IMG/VR virus record: IMGVR_UViG_3300030389_002547
Span: 1 to 39,311 of that record
Source of the DNA: a virus
Reading direction: 5' to 3' (one strand)
Length of the DNA: 39,311 bases
The position numbers were made by a program, and so were the translations under genes. The notes under the pieces were generated by a model, which saw nothing but the letters and a program-made list of their open reading frames with translations, was not told the DNA's origin and did no database searches. Shown piece after piece: positions 18,001-26,896 of the stretch (its first letter is position 1; each line of letters begins with the position of its first letter).

Positions 18001-18798
18001 AAACAATTTACTTTTTCTGTTAATGGTGCAACAAGTGGTCCTTATGTAATTACTACTGTAAATAATGCAAATCAATTTTTGGTTACATCTACAACGTCTG
18101 GTAATTTCTCAGGCACTGTTTCTGTGGCTAAAGGTAAAAATGGTACTTATGATTTCCCTGCAACTTTAGATTTAGAAGGTACATATTCATTAGTTTTAAA
18201 AAGACTTATAAGAGGTGCTGGTTTCTTTCCGTCAGCCTTATGGGATGACAGAGTTGGTCTTGTTAATGACTTCCCTGATTGGGATGGTGTTTTAGCTGAA
18301 AACGCAATAGGTAAAGTTTTTGTTAAAACAACAACTGATAATCCAAATAGTGGATCACCTACATATACACCTTTTACTGAATTTTCAAACGGTACATTTA
18401 AAGGCAGAGGTTTTAAATTTCAAACACGTTTAGAGACAACAGATACTGCTCAAAATGTTGTTATTCAAGAAGTTGGCTATAGGGCTGAGATGCCAGTAAG
18501 AACTGAGCAGTCTGTTGAATTAGAATCAAAAGATCCTCAGAATCCAACTGTTCCAATCCCTGTAAATGTAACCTTTCAGTTCCCATTCTTTACAGGAACT
18601 ACAGCTTTACAAGCACAAGGTTTTACTTGTCCAAAACCTATAATTAATATTTCTGCACAAAATATGCAAACTGGAGACTTTTTTGAATTAACAAATATAT
18701 CAGGAACTGGTTTTACCATTGAATTTAAAAATGCAGCAGGTGCAACACAAATTAGAAAATTTAATTACTTAGCTGTTGGTTATGGCAAAGGCGTGTAG
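15058..18798 (+). CDS. Central tail tip / host specificity protein, lambda gpJ-like
   Basis: At 1246 residues it is close to lambda gpJ (1132). The N-terminal part has HSRQFATIQDLISEGEIEGF, YPNNYIFNGTMQAAKWTTCP, LLDLLTNQRYGLGNHL and GVMRCMPIWSAGSISLARD, all strong family segments. The middle has fibronectin-III-like stretches (residues about 700-850, NLAVEAIDEKLARLTFNQ). The last 300 residues (LDLEGTYSLVLKRLIRGAG; VPIPVNVTFQFPFFTGTTAL) are not lambda-like and may carry the host-range part. It forms the central tip spike that opens the hub and can contact the receptor. The ATG at 15064 (MNRK) is an equally possible start, two codons downstream. Confidence 0.94.
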   Translation: MTMNRKIIRGAGGGGGSKPHVDPDTLHSRQFATIQDLISEGEIEGFSTPSKAGITNKASAEYINASLKDVFLNDTQILSSTANNASPAAADFNFKDVTFKFKEGTSNQTAVTGMPITIASPLAVSSAVVTKSSGVGITKTISQSCDAVIVTLTWAELQFQDDKGNIHGSTVQYKISHKYSGQSSFTERINTSVTGRSADPYSREHRIDLAGASFPVDIRVERITDDADVSGFMRDTFTFSFIQRVIDSTETYPNSAYTALRFDSKVFSSIPKRVYKIRGIKVRIPGAGANNSGTPSVDIQTGRIVYPNNYIFNGTMQAAKWTTCPAMILLDLLTNQRYGLGNHLAPDYNSASPSDSDLFANLDLFSFYGASKFANELVKDGSAAGTEEARFACNVNIQSPKEAFAAINELAGVMRCMPIWSAGSISLARDEAALPTYLFNLANVGEEGFNYQGSSFKQRHSVIIVSYFNMESQEIDSEVVESSTAKAKFGTSVKKVQAFACTSRNQAARLGRAILFAEEHETETVSFTTSIDSGLVVRPGAVIEVNDPVRAGARRGGRVVAATTTTITIDAKASTLLVHTSDGVTTGPGMTDILKILVTMPDGTVETRNVQSENLGVLTLNSALPAVPNVGTPYLLTSTTLQTQLFRVVEVQEQDGINYAITALKYVEGKYPYIESNVPLPVRNISLLNTKLSPPSSLVGEETTIVINGIARARLIVSWQEPSKSFFADNGTTYEKPQGPSGYQVNYRITSEAGNTSNFITIDVVSNDFEIMDTTKGFIEFEIYSISASGKLSSQPLTGTINTVGKSSVPDNVINLAVEAIDEKLARLTFNQSTALDVLYGGSVFVRHTAETGNAATFASGQNIVEAAPGNATEVIVPALPGTYLVKFQDDTGNFSSAAARVELTLVDIFDSILVKLDEEHNDSPAFNNSNSSLFSNTEYSNTRGGLIISNPALVINGTYTQSGTTITCNINSHGLVVGQTKQFTFSVNGATSGPYVITTVNNANQFLVTSTTSGNFSGTVSVAKGKNGTYDFPATLDLEGTYSLVLKRLIRGAGFFPSALWDDRVGLVNDFPDWDGVLAENAIGKVFVKTTTDNPNSGSPTYTPFTEFSNGTFKGRGFKFQTRLETTDTAQNVVIQEVGYRAEMPVRTEQSVELESKDPQNPTVPIPVNVTFQFPFFTGTTALQAQGFTCPKPIINISAQNMQTGDFFELTNISGTGFTIEFKNAAGATQIRKFNYLAVGYGKGV

Positions 18799-18824
18799 AA
18801 TATGATTAAAATTTTCTAGTTTTT

Positions 18825-19919
18825 ATGTCTAGTTTATCAGTTACTAATTTTAATATTGAAAATGCGTCAGGCCAAGCAGTAAGACAAGATATAGAAGCCT
18901 GTTTGTTAGCTTTGCAAGGTCATAGCAGAGAAGCCCAAGATACTGATATAGCTTCAAGTCAATGTGTTAAAGGTATGTTTTTTTTAAATGATACAAGTAA
19001 TGTTTTAAAAGTTAGAAATTCAGTTAATAATGATTTTACAGACATAGGAAATATAGATCAAGCAAATTTAGGTTTACTTCCACGATCAGGCGGTAGTACT
19101 GCTCCAATGACAGGACAATTTTTAGCTGATGATTCCAATAGTGCTTCTGCTCCAGCTATATCATTTGATACAGATCAAGATTTAGGTTTATTTAGAAAAG
19201 ATGCTAACCAAATGGGTTTTAGTGCTTCTGGTCAAGAGCAAATGCAATTTGATGCAAATGGAATAACACTACATAATGCTAATGAATTAAGAATGCACGA
19301 TGGTAATAGTGCTGGTGCTGCTGGATCTACATATATGGCTTTAAAACCAGCAACTAATATAGCAAGTAATTTTACTCTTACTTTCCCTGCTAATGCTGGT
19401 ACAAATGGTCAGATCTTAAAAACTGATGGAAATGGTAACTTATCATGGGGTGATTCTGGTGGTGGTACTCCTACTTTTACAAGTGTTACAGCGACAAACT
19501 TTGTTGCAAACTCAGCTTTAATAGGTCCACAAAATACAACTAGACCACCATACTTTGCTAGTGGTGCAGGTGAATTTGCTGGTACTCTTGTAAAAATACA
19601 TTGCAGATTTACTGGTACAGGTACTGTTCATGTAAATCACTCTGATGCAGTTTCATCAGTAACTGATAATGGAGTAGGTGATTATTCAGTTAATTTTAGT
19701 TATCAGTTGAAAGCTTCATCTACTGGTAATGTAACTAATAATTTTTCTGTATCTTTTTCAATATCAGGAACAACATTTAATCAACCTGGTCAATTAGCAC
19801 ACACTCATGCTTTTATAGTTAGTCAAAATAATGCTCATGTTAGATTTGTTTGTCATAAAACTGAAAACTCAGGTCAAAAAGCTGATCAAGCATTTGCAAG
19901 TGTAATTGTGGCTAACTGA
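18825..19919 (+). CDS. Tail fibre protein with an FDxDxDxGLFR-type motif
   Basis: The 364-residue protein has the motif LLPRSGGSTAPMTGQFLADD followed by APAISFDTDQDLGLFRKDAN and GFSASGQEQMQFDANGI. I know this string from fibres of many marine and cyanobacterial phages, where it forms part of a beta-rich shaft. LTFPANAGTNGQILKTDGNG is another common fibre motif. The C-terminal 150 residues are beta-rich, with HVNHSDAVSSVTDNGVGDYS and a His-containing end, probably the outer domain. It follows gpJ after 26 bases, so it is likely a side or tip fibre attached near gpJ. The receptor is unknown. Confidence 0.85.
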   Translation: MSSLSVTNFNIENASGQAVRQDIEACLLALQGHSREAQDTDIASSQCVKGMFFLNDTSNVLKVRNSVNNDFTDIGNIDQANLGLLPRSGGSTAPMTGQFLADDSNSASAPAISFDTDQDLGLFRKDANQMGFSASGQEQMQFDANGITLHNANELRMHDGNSAGAAGSTYMALKPATNIASNFTLTFPANAGTNGQILKTDGNGNLSWGDSGGGTPTFTSVTATNFVANSALIGPQNTTRPPYFASGAGEFAGTLVKIHCRFTGTGTVHVNHSDAVSSVTDNGVGDYSVNFSYQLKASSTGNVTNNFSVSFSISGTTFNQPGQLAHTHAFIVSQNNAHVRFVCHKTENSGQKADQAFASVIVAN

Positions 19920-19931
19920 AAAATAAGGATG

Positions 19932-19937
19932 TATAAT
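19932..19937 (+). promoter_or_regulatory. Possible -10 box before the fibre accessory genes
   Basis: The 31-base gap after the first fibre gene contains an exact TATAAT at 19932-19937, with AAGGAT before it. The only -35-like sequence is TTGTGG at 19906-19911, about 20 bases away, so the match is poor. It lies 14 bases before the ATG of the next gene, which would leave a very short leader. Confidence 0.22.
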
Positions 19938-19950
19938 GTAAGAAAAAATT

Positions 19951-20157
19951 ATGGCAAATTCAGACAAAAGATTTGTTTATACAGATGATGACGGTAGTTT
20001 AAGAATTGTTGTTCCAGTAGATGAGGATATTTGTGGCTTTACTTTAGAACAAATTAAAACTAAAGATTGTCCTAGTGGTAAAACAGTTTATACTGTAGAT
20101 AAATCTGCAATTCCTACTGATAGGAGTTTTAGAAATGCTTGGACTTATACGAATTAA
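19951..20157 (+). CDS. Small fibre-cluster protein, family known only by context
   Basis: The 68-residue product (KRFVYTDDDGSLRIVVPVDE; ending IPTDRSFRNAWTYTN) has a pattern I recall from short proteins next to fibre genes in marine phages. These have a W/Y-D-D-G-S start and a D-R-S/T-F-R-N-A-W end. It pairs with the next gene, 3 bases downstream, which is also the usual arrangement. A role as a fibre-associated structural or assembly protein is likely from context, but no activity is known. Two cysteines (DICGF, KDCPSG) are present without a metal motif. Confidence 0.7.
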   Translation: MANSDKRFVYTDDDGSLRIVVPVDEDICGFTLEQIKTKDCPSGKTVYTVDKSAIPTDRSFRNAWTYTN

Positions 20158-20160
20158 ATT

Positions 20161-20427
20161 ATGGGATTTGGAGTTGATATGGCAAAAGCCAAAGAAATAC
20201 ATAAGCAAAATATTCGTAACGCAAGGGAACGAATATTTAAAGAATTAGATATAGAGTTTCAACGTGCAATAGAAACAAAAGATGAAACAAAACAAGCAGA
20301 AATAGCTACAAAAAAACAGGCGTTAAGAGATGCACCTGCGGACACAGATATTACTAATGCTACTGATACAGATGCTTTGAAAGCACAATGGAAAACTGAT
20401 ATATTAGGATCATCTCCATATAGCTAA
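20161..20427 (+). CDS. Small helical protein of the fibre cluster
   Basis: The 88-residue protein is almost wholly alpha-helical and charged. It starts MGFGVDMAKAKEIHKQNIRNAR, and continues KELDIEFQRAIETKDETKQA and KKQALRDAPADTDITNATDTD. A very similar layout (AKEIW..KLR.AR....LD..YQRA......A.KQ.LRD) occurs in proteins encoded beside phage fibre genes, often with the short partner found just upstream here. The stop overlaps the next ATG by one base (TAATG). It could be a fibre assembly factor. The ATG at 20179 (MAKAK) is an alternative start. Confidence 0.7.
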   Translation: MGFGVDMAKAKEIHKQNIRNARERIFKELDIEFQRAIETKDETKQAEIATKKQALRDAPADTDITNATDTDALKAQWKTDILGSSPYS

Positions 20428-20771
20428 TGGCAATACAACCAGCTACTTACAATTTTGTAGTACAGAGAAGAGCAGATCATAGTATCACTCTTGTTTTTAA
20501 AGATTCAAATAATAATGCAATAAACTTAACAGGATTTACAGTCGCAGCACAAGTTTGGGAGGAAACAAGAACTACAAAATATGCTGATTTTAATGTTGTT
20601 TATACAAATAGATCTACAGGAACAGTAGAAATATCCTTGACCGATGATCAGACAGCTACATTCGCACCTAATACCTTGTCTTATGACGTATTGTTAATTA
20701 ACGGATCTGGTCTAAAAGAATATTATTTGGAAGGTATAATAACGGTAAGCGAGGGTTACACAACAGTATGA
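20427..20771 (+). CDS. Beta-rich structural protein, BppU-like N-terminal fold
   Basis: The 114 residues begin with YNFVVQRRADHSITLVFKD and continue AINLTGFTVAAQVWEETRTT, GTVEISLTDDQTATFAP and a closing YYLEGIITVSEGYTTV. This is the pattern of a small Ig-like domain seen at the N-terminus of baseplate or fibre proteins, which binds to the tail tip. The position among fibre genes fits an adaptor. Its stop overlaps the start of the following gene by 4 bases (ATGA). Confidence 0.7.
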   Translation: MAIQPATYNFVVQRRADHSITLVFKDSNNNAINLTGFTVAAQVWEETRTTKYADFNVVYTNRSTGTVEISLTDDQTATFAPNTLSYDVLLINGSGLKEYYLEGIITVSEGYTTV

Positions 20772-21028
20772 ACTCTATTCAAGTTACAGAAACTAAAAAT
20801 ACAGTATCAGTTAGCCAAACGACTAATACTGTTACTATTACAGAAGGAGTCGCTGCTACTGTTGAACTGACCCATGTAGGACCTCAAGGACCTGCTCCTT
20901 TTGGATTTATATTTGATGGTTCGGATAAAGTAAATGATTCTGTCGTTTACTACCACAGTTCATCTGGTACATTTAAAGCAGATTCAACAACTACGAAACT
21001 TACACTCGTCAATGGGGGAAATTTTTAG
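20768..21028 (+). CDS. Short beta-repeat structural protein
   Basis: This 86-residue protein starts with a self-similar strand repeat (IQVTETKNTVSVSQTTNTVT), then VELTHVGPQGPAPFGFIFD and a Ser/Thr-rich end. One GPQGP motif resembles the entry to a collagen-like segment, of which there are long examples in the genes at 22,895-26,896. It is coupled to the upstream gene by an ATGA overlap and followed by the next fibre gene after 3 bases. A minor fibre or adaptor is likely. The exact function is unknown. Confidence 0.62.
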   Translation: MNSIQVTETKNTVSVSQTTNTVTITEGVAATVELTHVGPQGPAPFGFIFDGSDKVNDSVVYYHSSSGTFKADSTTTKLTLVNGGNF

Positions 21029-21031
21029 GCC

Positions 21032-22864
21032 ATGTCTAACATAATTCGATTAAAGAAAAGATCAGCATCTGGTAGTGCTGGCGCACCTTCTAGTTTATCT
21101 CCTTCAGAAGTAGCTTTTAATGAAAATGATTTAAAATTATATTATGGTTTTGGTGATGATGGTCAATCTCCACCTGCTGCAAGTTCAATAATTGCTATTG
21201 GTGGTGCAGGTGCTTTTTTCAATAAAACAGATGTAAGAAATGCGAATAAAGTTTTAGCAGGGCCAGTATCTGGAAGTGATGCTGCACCAGTATTTAGAGC
21301 TTTAGTTGCTGCTGATATTCCTTCTATTCTTCATACAAAAATCAGTGATTTTGATGCAGGGGTTCAAACAAATAAACTCAACGAACTAACAGCACCAGAT
21401 GGCGCAGTTAGTATGTCAAGTCAAAAAATTACAAACTTAGCTGATCCTACTGCTGATAATGATGCTGCAAATAAAGCGTATGTTGACGGTGTTGCACAGG
21501 GATTAGACGTTAAAGATTCTTGTAAAGTTGCAACAACACAGGCACAAACACTTGCTAGTGATTTTACAAACGGAGATACAATTGACGGAATAACTCTTGT
21601 TACTAATGACAGAATACTTATTAAAGATCAGTCAAGTGCATCAGAAAATGGTATTTATAAAGTCAATGCTTCGGGCGCACCCACAAGAACTGATGATTTA
21701 GCTGCTGGTGCTGACGCTGCTGGATTTTTTACGTTCATTGAGAAAGGAACGGTTAACGCAGAAAATGGTTTTGTTTGTACATCTGATAAAGGATCTGCTG
21801 TAGTAGGCACAAATGATCTTGCAATTTCTCAATTTTCTGGTGCTGGTCAAGTTATTGCTGGTAGTGGAATTGATAAGTCTGGTAATACTCTTTCTGTTGA
21901 TTTAAAAGCAAATGGTGGACTTGTTATTGAATCTACTGAAATTGCTGTTGATCTTGGTGCTAGTTCTATAACAGGAACTCTTGCAGTTAGTGATGGTGGT
22001 ACAGGATCTACAACAGCTAGTGGTGCGAGAACAAATCTAGGAGTTGTTATTGGTACAGATGTAGAGCCTCATTCCGATAAGTTGACAGAACTTGCAACTA
22101 TGGCACAAGCAACTGCTGATGCTTTAGCTGATTTATCTGCTACAGAAGTACAAATACTTGACGGAGCAACAGTTACAACTGCTCAGTTAAACAGAGTAGA
22201 TGCTACATCTAGTATTCAAACTCAATTAGATAACAAACAACCACTTGATGCTGAACTTACAGAACTCGCAACAATGTCTAGCGGTACAGCTTCAGCACTT
22301 GCAGATCTTACAGGTACTGAAGTAGGAATACTTGACGGAGCTACATTAACAACTTCTGAATTAAATATCCTTGACGGTGTTACTGCAACTGCTGCTGAAT
22401 TAAATATTTTAGATGGAGCTACATTATCAGTTAATGAATTGAATATTCTTGATGGTGTTACTGCTACAGCAAATGAAATCAATTTACTTGATGGTGTTAC
22501 TGCAACTACAGCAGAATTAAATTTTGTTGATGGTGTTACTTCTGCAATTCAAACTCAATTAAATAACAAGCAAGGACTTAACGCAAAACTAACTGAGTTA
22601 GCAACAATGTCTACTGGTACTGCAAGTGCTATAGCAGATTTAACAGGAACTGAAGTTGCTATTCTTGACGGTGCGACTGTTACAACTACTGAGCTAAATA
22701 TTATTGATGGTGGTACTTCTGCGACATCTACAACTTTAGCAGCAGCAGATCGTATGGTGGTCAATGACGCTGGCACTATGGTTCAAGTTGCTTTTAGTGA
22801 TCTAGTAACTTTTCTTGAGGATGGAACTACAAGTGGATTTGAAATTGATGGGGGTACATATTAG
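21032..22864 (+). CDS. Large tail fibre with repeated LDG-T-ELN units
   Basis: The 610-residue protein starts with a short anchor (NIIRLKKRSASGSAGAPSSL). It continues through common phage fibre motifs (KITNLADPTADNDAANKAYV at about 135-155, DRILIKDQSSASENGIYKVN, AVSDGGTGSTTASGARTNLG). From about residue 350 to 565 it has repeats of a 14-residue unit (ILDGVTATAAELN) and a longer unit starting TELATMSSGTASALADLTGTE. Such repeats form a long trimeric beta or mixed shaft. There is no S74 chaperone at the C-terminus; it ends ASDG-like in FLEDGTTSGFEIDGGTY. It probably forms the stiff part of a side fibre, possibly joined to one of the collagen-like proteins downstream. Confidence 0.88.
   Translation: MSNIIRLKKRSASGSAGAPSSLSPSEVAFNENDLKLYYGFGDDGQSPPAASSIIAIGGAGAFFNKTDVRNANKVLAGPVSGSDAAPVFRALVAADIPSILHTKISDFDAGVQTNKLNELTAPDGAVSMSSQKITNLADPTADNDAANKAYVDGVAQGLDVKDSCKVATTQAQTLASDFTNGDTIDGITLVTNDRILIKDQSSASENGIYKVNASGAPTRTDDLAAGADAAGFFTFIEKGTVNAENGFVCTSDKGSAVVGTNDLAISQFSGAGQVIAGSGIDKSGNTLSVDLKANGGLVIESTEIAVDLGASSITGTLAVSDGGTGSTTASGARTNLGVVIGTDVEPHSDKLTELATMAQATADALADLSATEVQILDGATVTTAQLNRVDATSSIQTQLDNKQPLDAELTELATMSSGTASALADLTGTEVGILDGATLTTSELNILDGVTATAAELNILDGATLSVNELNILDGVTATANEINLLDGVTATTAELNFVDGVTSAIQTQLNNKQGLNAKLTELATMSTGTASAIADLTGTEVAILDGATVTTTELNIIDGGTSATSTTLAAADRMVVNDAGTMVQVAFSDLVTFLEDGTTSGFEIDGGTY
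22077..22720 (+). repeat. Intragenic repeats coding TELATM and LDG-T-ELN units
   Basis: Three copies of a unit coding T-E-L-A-T-M-x-x-x-T-A-x-A-x-A-D-L begin near 22078, 22256 and 22592. Between them are tandem 42-base units coding ILDG-[AV]-T-[LA]-T-x-x-E-L-N at about 22325-22520. DNA identity between copies is high, although synonymous changes occur (GACGG and GATGG for the DG codons). Such tracts change length by recombination. Confidence 0.85.
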
Positions 22865-22894
22865 AAACAATATAAGAGCTAGGAGGTATCACAA

Positions 22895-24883
22895 ATGGCA
22901 ATTCAGATAAAACTCAAAAATGCAAGTGGTAGCGATCCAAGTGCTAGCGATTTAGTTGTTGGTGAAGTTGCGATAAGAACTGATAATGGTAAATTATTTA
23001 CAAAAAAAGATGATGGAAGCGTTGCTGAAATAAGCGGTAGCGGTGGTGGTGGTGGTGGTTCTAATAATATTGATATTAATACTCTATCCTCTTCATCTGG
23101 CACAGGTGGTGGTAGTGCAACATTTAACGGAACAGCTTATAGATTTACATTAAGCAGTCCACCAACTACAGCACAAGAAGCTTTAGTTTCAATTAGTGGT
23201 GTTGTTCAAAAACCTAATTCTGGTACTAGTCAGCCATCTGAAGGTTATGCTATTGATGGTAATGATATTATTTTTTCTGCTGCTCCTCCTTCTGGAGCAA
23301 GTTTTTTCATTGTTACTTATGGTCGTTTAGGTGTTGGTACACCATCAAACAATACTGTTACGTCTGACAAAATAGTAGACGGAACCATTGTTAATGCTGA
23401 TATAAATGCAAGTGCAGCAATAGCAGCTTCAAAGATTGCTGGTTTAGCGACTTCAGCTACAACAGATACTACAAACGCATCAAACATTTCTTCTGGAACA
23501 CTTGCAGCAGCTAGAGTTGCGACTCTTAATCAAGATACTACTGGCAATGCTGCTACAGCTACAACTTTAGAAACTGCTAGAACTATTGCTGGTACAAGTT
23601 TCAATGGTTCTGCAAATATTGATATTGACTACAATAATTTAACTAATAAACCAACATTGACCACAGGTCCGACAGGCCCCACTGGCCCCACTGGCCCTAC
23701 GGGTCCAACTGGCCCAACTGGCCCAGCTGGTAATGATGGAGCAGATGGTGCAACAGGACCTACTGGGCCAGAAGGCCCTACAGGTGCAACAGGACCTACT
23801 GGACCTCAAGGACCCGCAGGTAATGATGGTGCGGATGGCGCAGATGGCGCAGATGGTCAAGATGGTGCGACAGGTCCAACTGGCCCTACAGGTCCTCAAG
23901 GTAGTACAGGATCTGCTGGATCTGCTGCGACTATAGCTGTAGGAAGTACTACTACAGGCCCTGCTGGATCTAATGCTTCTGTATCAAATTCTGGATCATC
24001 AAGTTCTGCAACTTTTAATTTCACAATACCTAGAGGAGCAACAGGTCCGACTGGACCTACAGGCCCCACAGGGCCTACAGGAAGTACAGGATCGTCTGGA
24101 TCTGCTGCAACCGTTGGAGTTCACAGTACACTCACAGGATCGGCTGGTACAAATGCCTCTGTTGTTAATTTAGGAACATCTACTAATGCTAGTTTTCGTT
24201 TCACAATACCTAGAGGACCTACTGGTTTTACTGGCGGTACAGGACCTACAGGTCCTCCAGGACCTACAGGAGCTACAGGGTCTCCAGGAGGACCTGGACC
24301 TGCTGGACCTGCTGGTTCTACATCTTACAATGCTGGTCAATTAAGTGGTCTAGGTATTTCTCTTTCTGGTAATCGTTACGGAGTAATATTGCATACCTCT
24401 AATGCTGGTGTATGTGAACTAGGTCGTTATTTAGATTTTCATACTTCTGATGGTAGCACTGGTGATTTTGAAGGTGGAAGAATAAGCGGTGGTTCTAGTT
24501 TTATTGATTTTTCAAAAGGTGTTCGTGCGCCAAGTTATACGACAAGTTCTGATCGTGATATTAAAAATACAATTGTAGATTCTGATTTAGGTCTTGATTT
24601 TATTAATAAGCTAACTCCTAAATCGTTTAAATATAACCAAGACATAGATGAATTAGGATTTGATTCAAAGACTCATTATGGTCTTATTGCACAAGACGTT
24701 GAGGATGTAATTACTGGATTAGGAAGAACACTTGATGATATTTCTATTGCTGTTAAAACTGAAGATAAATTCCAAAATGGTAATATTATGCCAATGTCTG
24801 TTGATTATATTCAATTAGTTAGTGTTTTAATAAAAGCTGTACAAGAGTTGTCCGCTAAGATAGACGTATTGGAGGCTAAGTAA
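22895..24883 (+). CDS. Collagen-like tail fibre with C-terminal S74 chaperone (first copy)
   Basis: An AGGAGG at 22881-22886 precedes the ATG. The 662 residues comprise a phage-binding N-terminus ([20 protein letters not shown]), a Gly/Ser linker, a beta region, and from about residue 257 to 472 Gly-X-Y triplets, mostly GPT, GPA and GAD. Two non-collagen beta modules interrupt them: one reads [20 protein letters not shown], the other [20 protein letters not shown], and both close with FTIPRG. The C-terminal 110 residues are an S74 intramolecular chaperone, with S552-D-R-D-I-K557 as Ser/Lys pair and a final coiled coil ([18 protein letters not shown]). The chaperone should trimerise the fibre and then cut itself off. 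Confidence 0.93.
   Translation: MAIQIKLKNASGSDPSASDLVVGEVAIRTDNGKLFTKKDDGSVAEISGSGGGGGGSNNIDINTLSSSSGTGGGSATFNGTAYRFTLSSPPTTAQEALVSISGVVQKPNSGTSQPSEGYAIDGNDIIFSAAPPSGASFFIVTYGRLGVGTPSNNTVTSDKIVDGTIVNADINASAAIAASKIAGLATSATTDTTNASNISSGTLAAARVATLNQDTTGNAATATTLETARTIAGTSFNGSANIDIDYNNLTNKPTLTTGPTGPTGPTGPTGPTGPTGPAGNDGADGATGPTGPEGPTGATGPTGPQGPAGNDGADGADGADGQDGATGPTGPTGPQGSTGSAGSAATIAVGSTTTGPAGSNASVSNSGSSSSATFNFTIPRGATGPTGPTGPTGPTGSTGSSGSAATVGVHSTLTGSAGTNASVVNLGTSTNASFRFTIPRGPTGFTGGTGPTGPPGPTGATGSPGGPGPAGPAGSTSYNAGQLSGLGISLSGNRYGVILHTSNAGVCELGRYLDFHTSDGSTGDFEGGRISGGSSFIDFSKGVRAPSYTTSSDRDIKNTIVDSDLGLDFINKLTPKSFKYNQDIDELGFDSKTHYGLIAQDVEDVITGLGRTLDDISIAVKTEDKFQNGNIMPMSVDYIQLVSVLIKAVQELSAKIDVLEAK
23663..24310 (+). 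repeat. Gly-X-Y (GPT) collagen-like repeat tract, first fibre
   Basis: The tract consists of 9-base units coding Gly-Pro-Thr and variants (GGTCCGACA, GGCCCCACT, GGACCTACA). It is split by two modules at about 23920-24035 and 24100-24215. The DNA is visibly richer in G+C than the rest of the window. Codon variation among repeats (GGT, GGC, GGA for Gly; CCT, CCA, CCC, CCG for Pro) limits perfect repeats. Confidence 0.92.
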
Positions 24884-26896
24884 ATGGGTCTAACAAAAGT
24901 ATCATCTGACGGTATAGAAGATGGAAGTATTGTTAATGCTGATTTGCATAATGCTGCTGCAATAGATAAAAGTAAATTAAATATTTCTAATGCAACAACT
25001 TCTGCTGCTGGTTATCAGTCCGCAGCAGATAAAACAAAATTAGACGGCATAGAGAGTAATGCAACTGCCGATCAAACAGCTAGTGAGATAAGAACTCTTG
25101 TAGAAGCAGCTACAGATTCCAATGTATTTACTGATGCTGATCATACAAAACTAAATGGTATTGAAACTGGAGCCACTGCGGATCAAACAAACGCAGAAAT
25201 AAAAACAGCTTATGAAGCAAACTCAGACACAAATGCTTTTACTGATGCTGAAAAAACCAAGCTCTCAGGTGTTGAGAGTAATGCAACTGCTGATCAATCA
25301 GCTAGTGAGATAAAAACTCTTTTACAGTCAGATAAATTAACTGTTAATGAGATAGCTGATGATGCTGTTACTAGGGATAAGGTAAATTTTGTTTCTACAT
25401 CTTCTGAACCAGCTATTGAAGCAAAAGGTGATGGAAGTATGCAAGATGGCTATTTACAACTTAATTGCTCACAAAACAGTCACGGTGTAAAAATAAAATC
25501 TCCTCCTCATAGTGCCAATGCAAGTTATACATTAACCCTTCCAGATGATACAGGTTCGGCCAATCAAGTTTTAAAAACTGATGGATCGGGTGGACTCGAT
25601 TGGGTTGATAATACGGCAGGTCCTACTGGGCCTACTGGGCCTACTGGACCCACAGGACCTGCGGGTAGTAACGGAACTAATGGAGCAGACGGAGCAGACG
25701 GAGCAGACGGAGCTACAGGGCCAACTGGACCTGTGGGGCCAACTGGACCGACAGGACCTGCTGGTAGTAATGGCTCTGATGGAAATGATGGAGCAACAGG
25801 ACCAACAGGACCAACAGGACCTGCGGGAACTTCTGCAACTATCGCAATTGGTACGGTGTCTACTGGGCCTGCTGGTAGTAATGCAACCGTCACAAACTCT
25901 GGCTCCTCTACTGCTGCTACATTTGATTTTTCAATCCCAAAAGGAGACACAGGCCCAACGGGTCCAACAGGTCCCCAAGGAGCTACAGGACCGACAGGCC
26001 CTGCGGGTGGTTCTGGAGATTCTGGAGGAGATGGCCCACCTGGACCGACAGGCCCCACTGGCCCAACAGGACCCACAGGACCCACTGGGCCTTCGGGTAC
26101 AGGCCCAACAGGACCAACAGGACCAACAGGACCTACTGGTTCAGCAGCTACTATTAGCGTTCACAGTACAGTCACAGGATCTGCTGGATCTAATGCTTTA
26201 GTACAAAATTTCGGTTCATCATCTAATGCTAGCTTTAGATTTACAATTCCTAGAGGAAATACAGGCAGTACAGGACCGACAGGACCGACAGGGCCAACAG
26301 GGCCAACAGGACCGTCAGGAGGAACTGGACCTACTGGTCAAACAGGAAATACAGGGCCACAAGGACCTGCTGGGCCAACAGGTCCTACTGGACCGTCAGG
26401 CCCACCTGGGCCTACTGGTGGACCTGGGCCTACAGGACCACAAGGACCTGGAATATATTCAAGCAACGTAACGAGTATTATTGGTATTGGAACTGCATAT
26501 TTACAAATTGGTACAACTTACGGAGCTTGGGGTGTTAGCTGGTGGCCATCAGATGTAAACAAAAAAGAAAATATAGTTGATACTTCTTATGATGCAATCG
26601 CAGCAATCAAAGCTTTAAAATTTAGAGACTTTGATTGGAAAGCTGGCGAGCCAGAAACTGGAAGCGTTCAATGTGGAGTTATTTCTCAAGAGGTTGAGGC
26701 TGTTGATAGTAGTTTTGTAATTGACGTTGCAGACGTAGAATATACTGATAGCGATGGCAATACACAAACTGCAAAAGGATCTAAAGGTGTTAATCCAAAC
26801 AGGATAATTACTGTTTCCGCTAGGGCAATACAAGAATTAATTACAAAAGTAGAGATTCTTGAAGCAGAAGTAGCCGCATTAAAAGCAGGTAGTTAA
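24884..26896 (+). CDS. Collagen-like tail fibre with C-terminal S74 chaperone (second copy)
   Basis: The ATG follows the preceding stop directly. The 670 residues begin [20 protein letters not shown], followed by three spaced repeats of [18 protein letters not shown] type (residues about 50-145), a fibre motif [20 protein letters not shown], then Gly-X-Y triplets at about 245-524. Two interrupting modules ([40 protein letters not shown]) match, in the same order, the two in the gene before. The C-terminus is a second S74-type domain, more divergent, with S556-D-V-N-K-K561 in place of SDRDIK and a final helix ([16 protein letters not shown]). Its stop overlaps the stop of the facing oxygenase gene. 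Confidence 0.92.
   Translation: MGLTKVSSDGIEDGSIVNADLHNAAAIDKSKLNISNATTSAAGYQSAADKTKLDGIESNATADQTASEIRTLVEAATDSNVFTDADHTKLNGIETGATADQTNAEIKTAYEANSDTNAFTDAEKTKLSGVESNATADQSASEIKTLLQSDKLTVNEIADDAVTRDKVNFVSTSSEPAIEAKGDGSMQDGYLQLNCSQNSHGVKIKSPPHSANASYTLTLPDDTGSANQVLKTDGSGGLDWVDNTAGPTGPTGPTGPTGPAGSNGTNGADGADGADGATGPTGPVGPTGPTGPAGSNGSDGNDGATGPTGPTGPAGTSATIAIGTVSTGPAGSNATVTNSGSSTAATFDFSIPKGDTGPTGPTGPQGATGPTGPAGGSGDSGGDGPPGPTGPTGPTGPTGPTGPSGTGPTGPTGPTGPTGSAATISVHSTVTGSAGSNALVQNFGSSSNASFRFTIPRGNTGSTGPTGPTGPTGPTGPSGGTGPTGQTGNTGPQGPAGPTGPTGPSGPPGPTGGPGPTGPQGPGIYSSNVTSIIGIGTAYLQIGTTYGAWGVSWWPSDVNKKENIVDTSYDAIAAIKALKFRDFDWKAGEPETGSVQCGVISQEVEAVDSSFVIDVADVEYTDSDGNTQTAKGSKGVNPNRIITVSARAIQELITKVEILEAEVAALKAGS
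25618..26455 (+). repeat. Gly-X-Y (GPT) collagen-like repeat tract, second fibre
   Basis: This is the longer of the two collagen-like tracts. It is interrupted by the modules at about 25828-25945 and 26140-26255. It contains runs of GPT, with GAD triplets near 25,680-25,715 and GPP or GPS triplets near the end ([17 protein letters not shown]). Its G+C is clearly above the neighbours. Confidence 0.92.

Noticed and set aside
25564-26085. Long minus-strand frame coding GPVGPV-type repeats
   Set aside because: It is the antisense of the collagen-like tract. A 9-base periodic repeat coding Gly-Pro-Thr gives another Gly/Pro repeat on the other strand. It has no ribosome-binding site and no domain.
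25581-26201. Plus-strand frame rich in Q, D and L inside the second collagen-like fibre
   Set aside because: It is the shifted frame of the repeats, without a start signal. The main frame is the one with the S74 domain.
23663-26455. Possible CRISPR array or tandem-repeat locus
   Set aside because: The repeats have a 9-base coding period with no spacers and are in frame within collagen-like genes.
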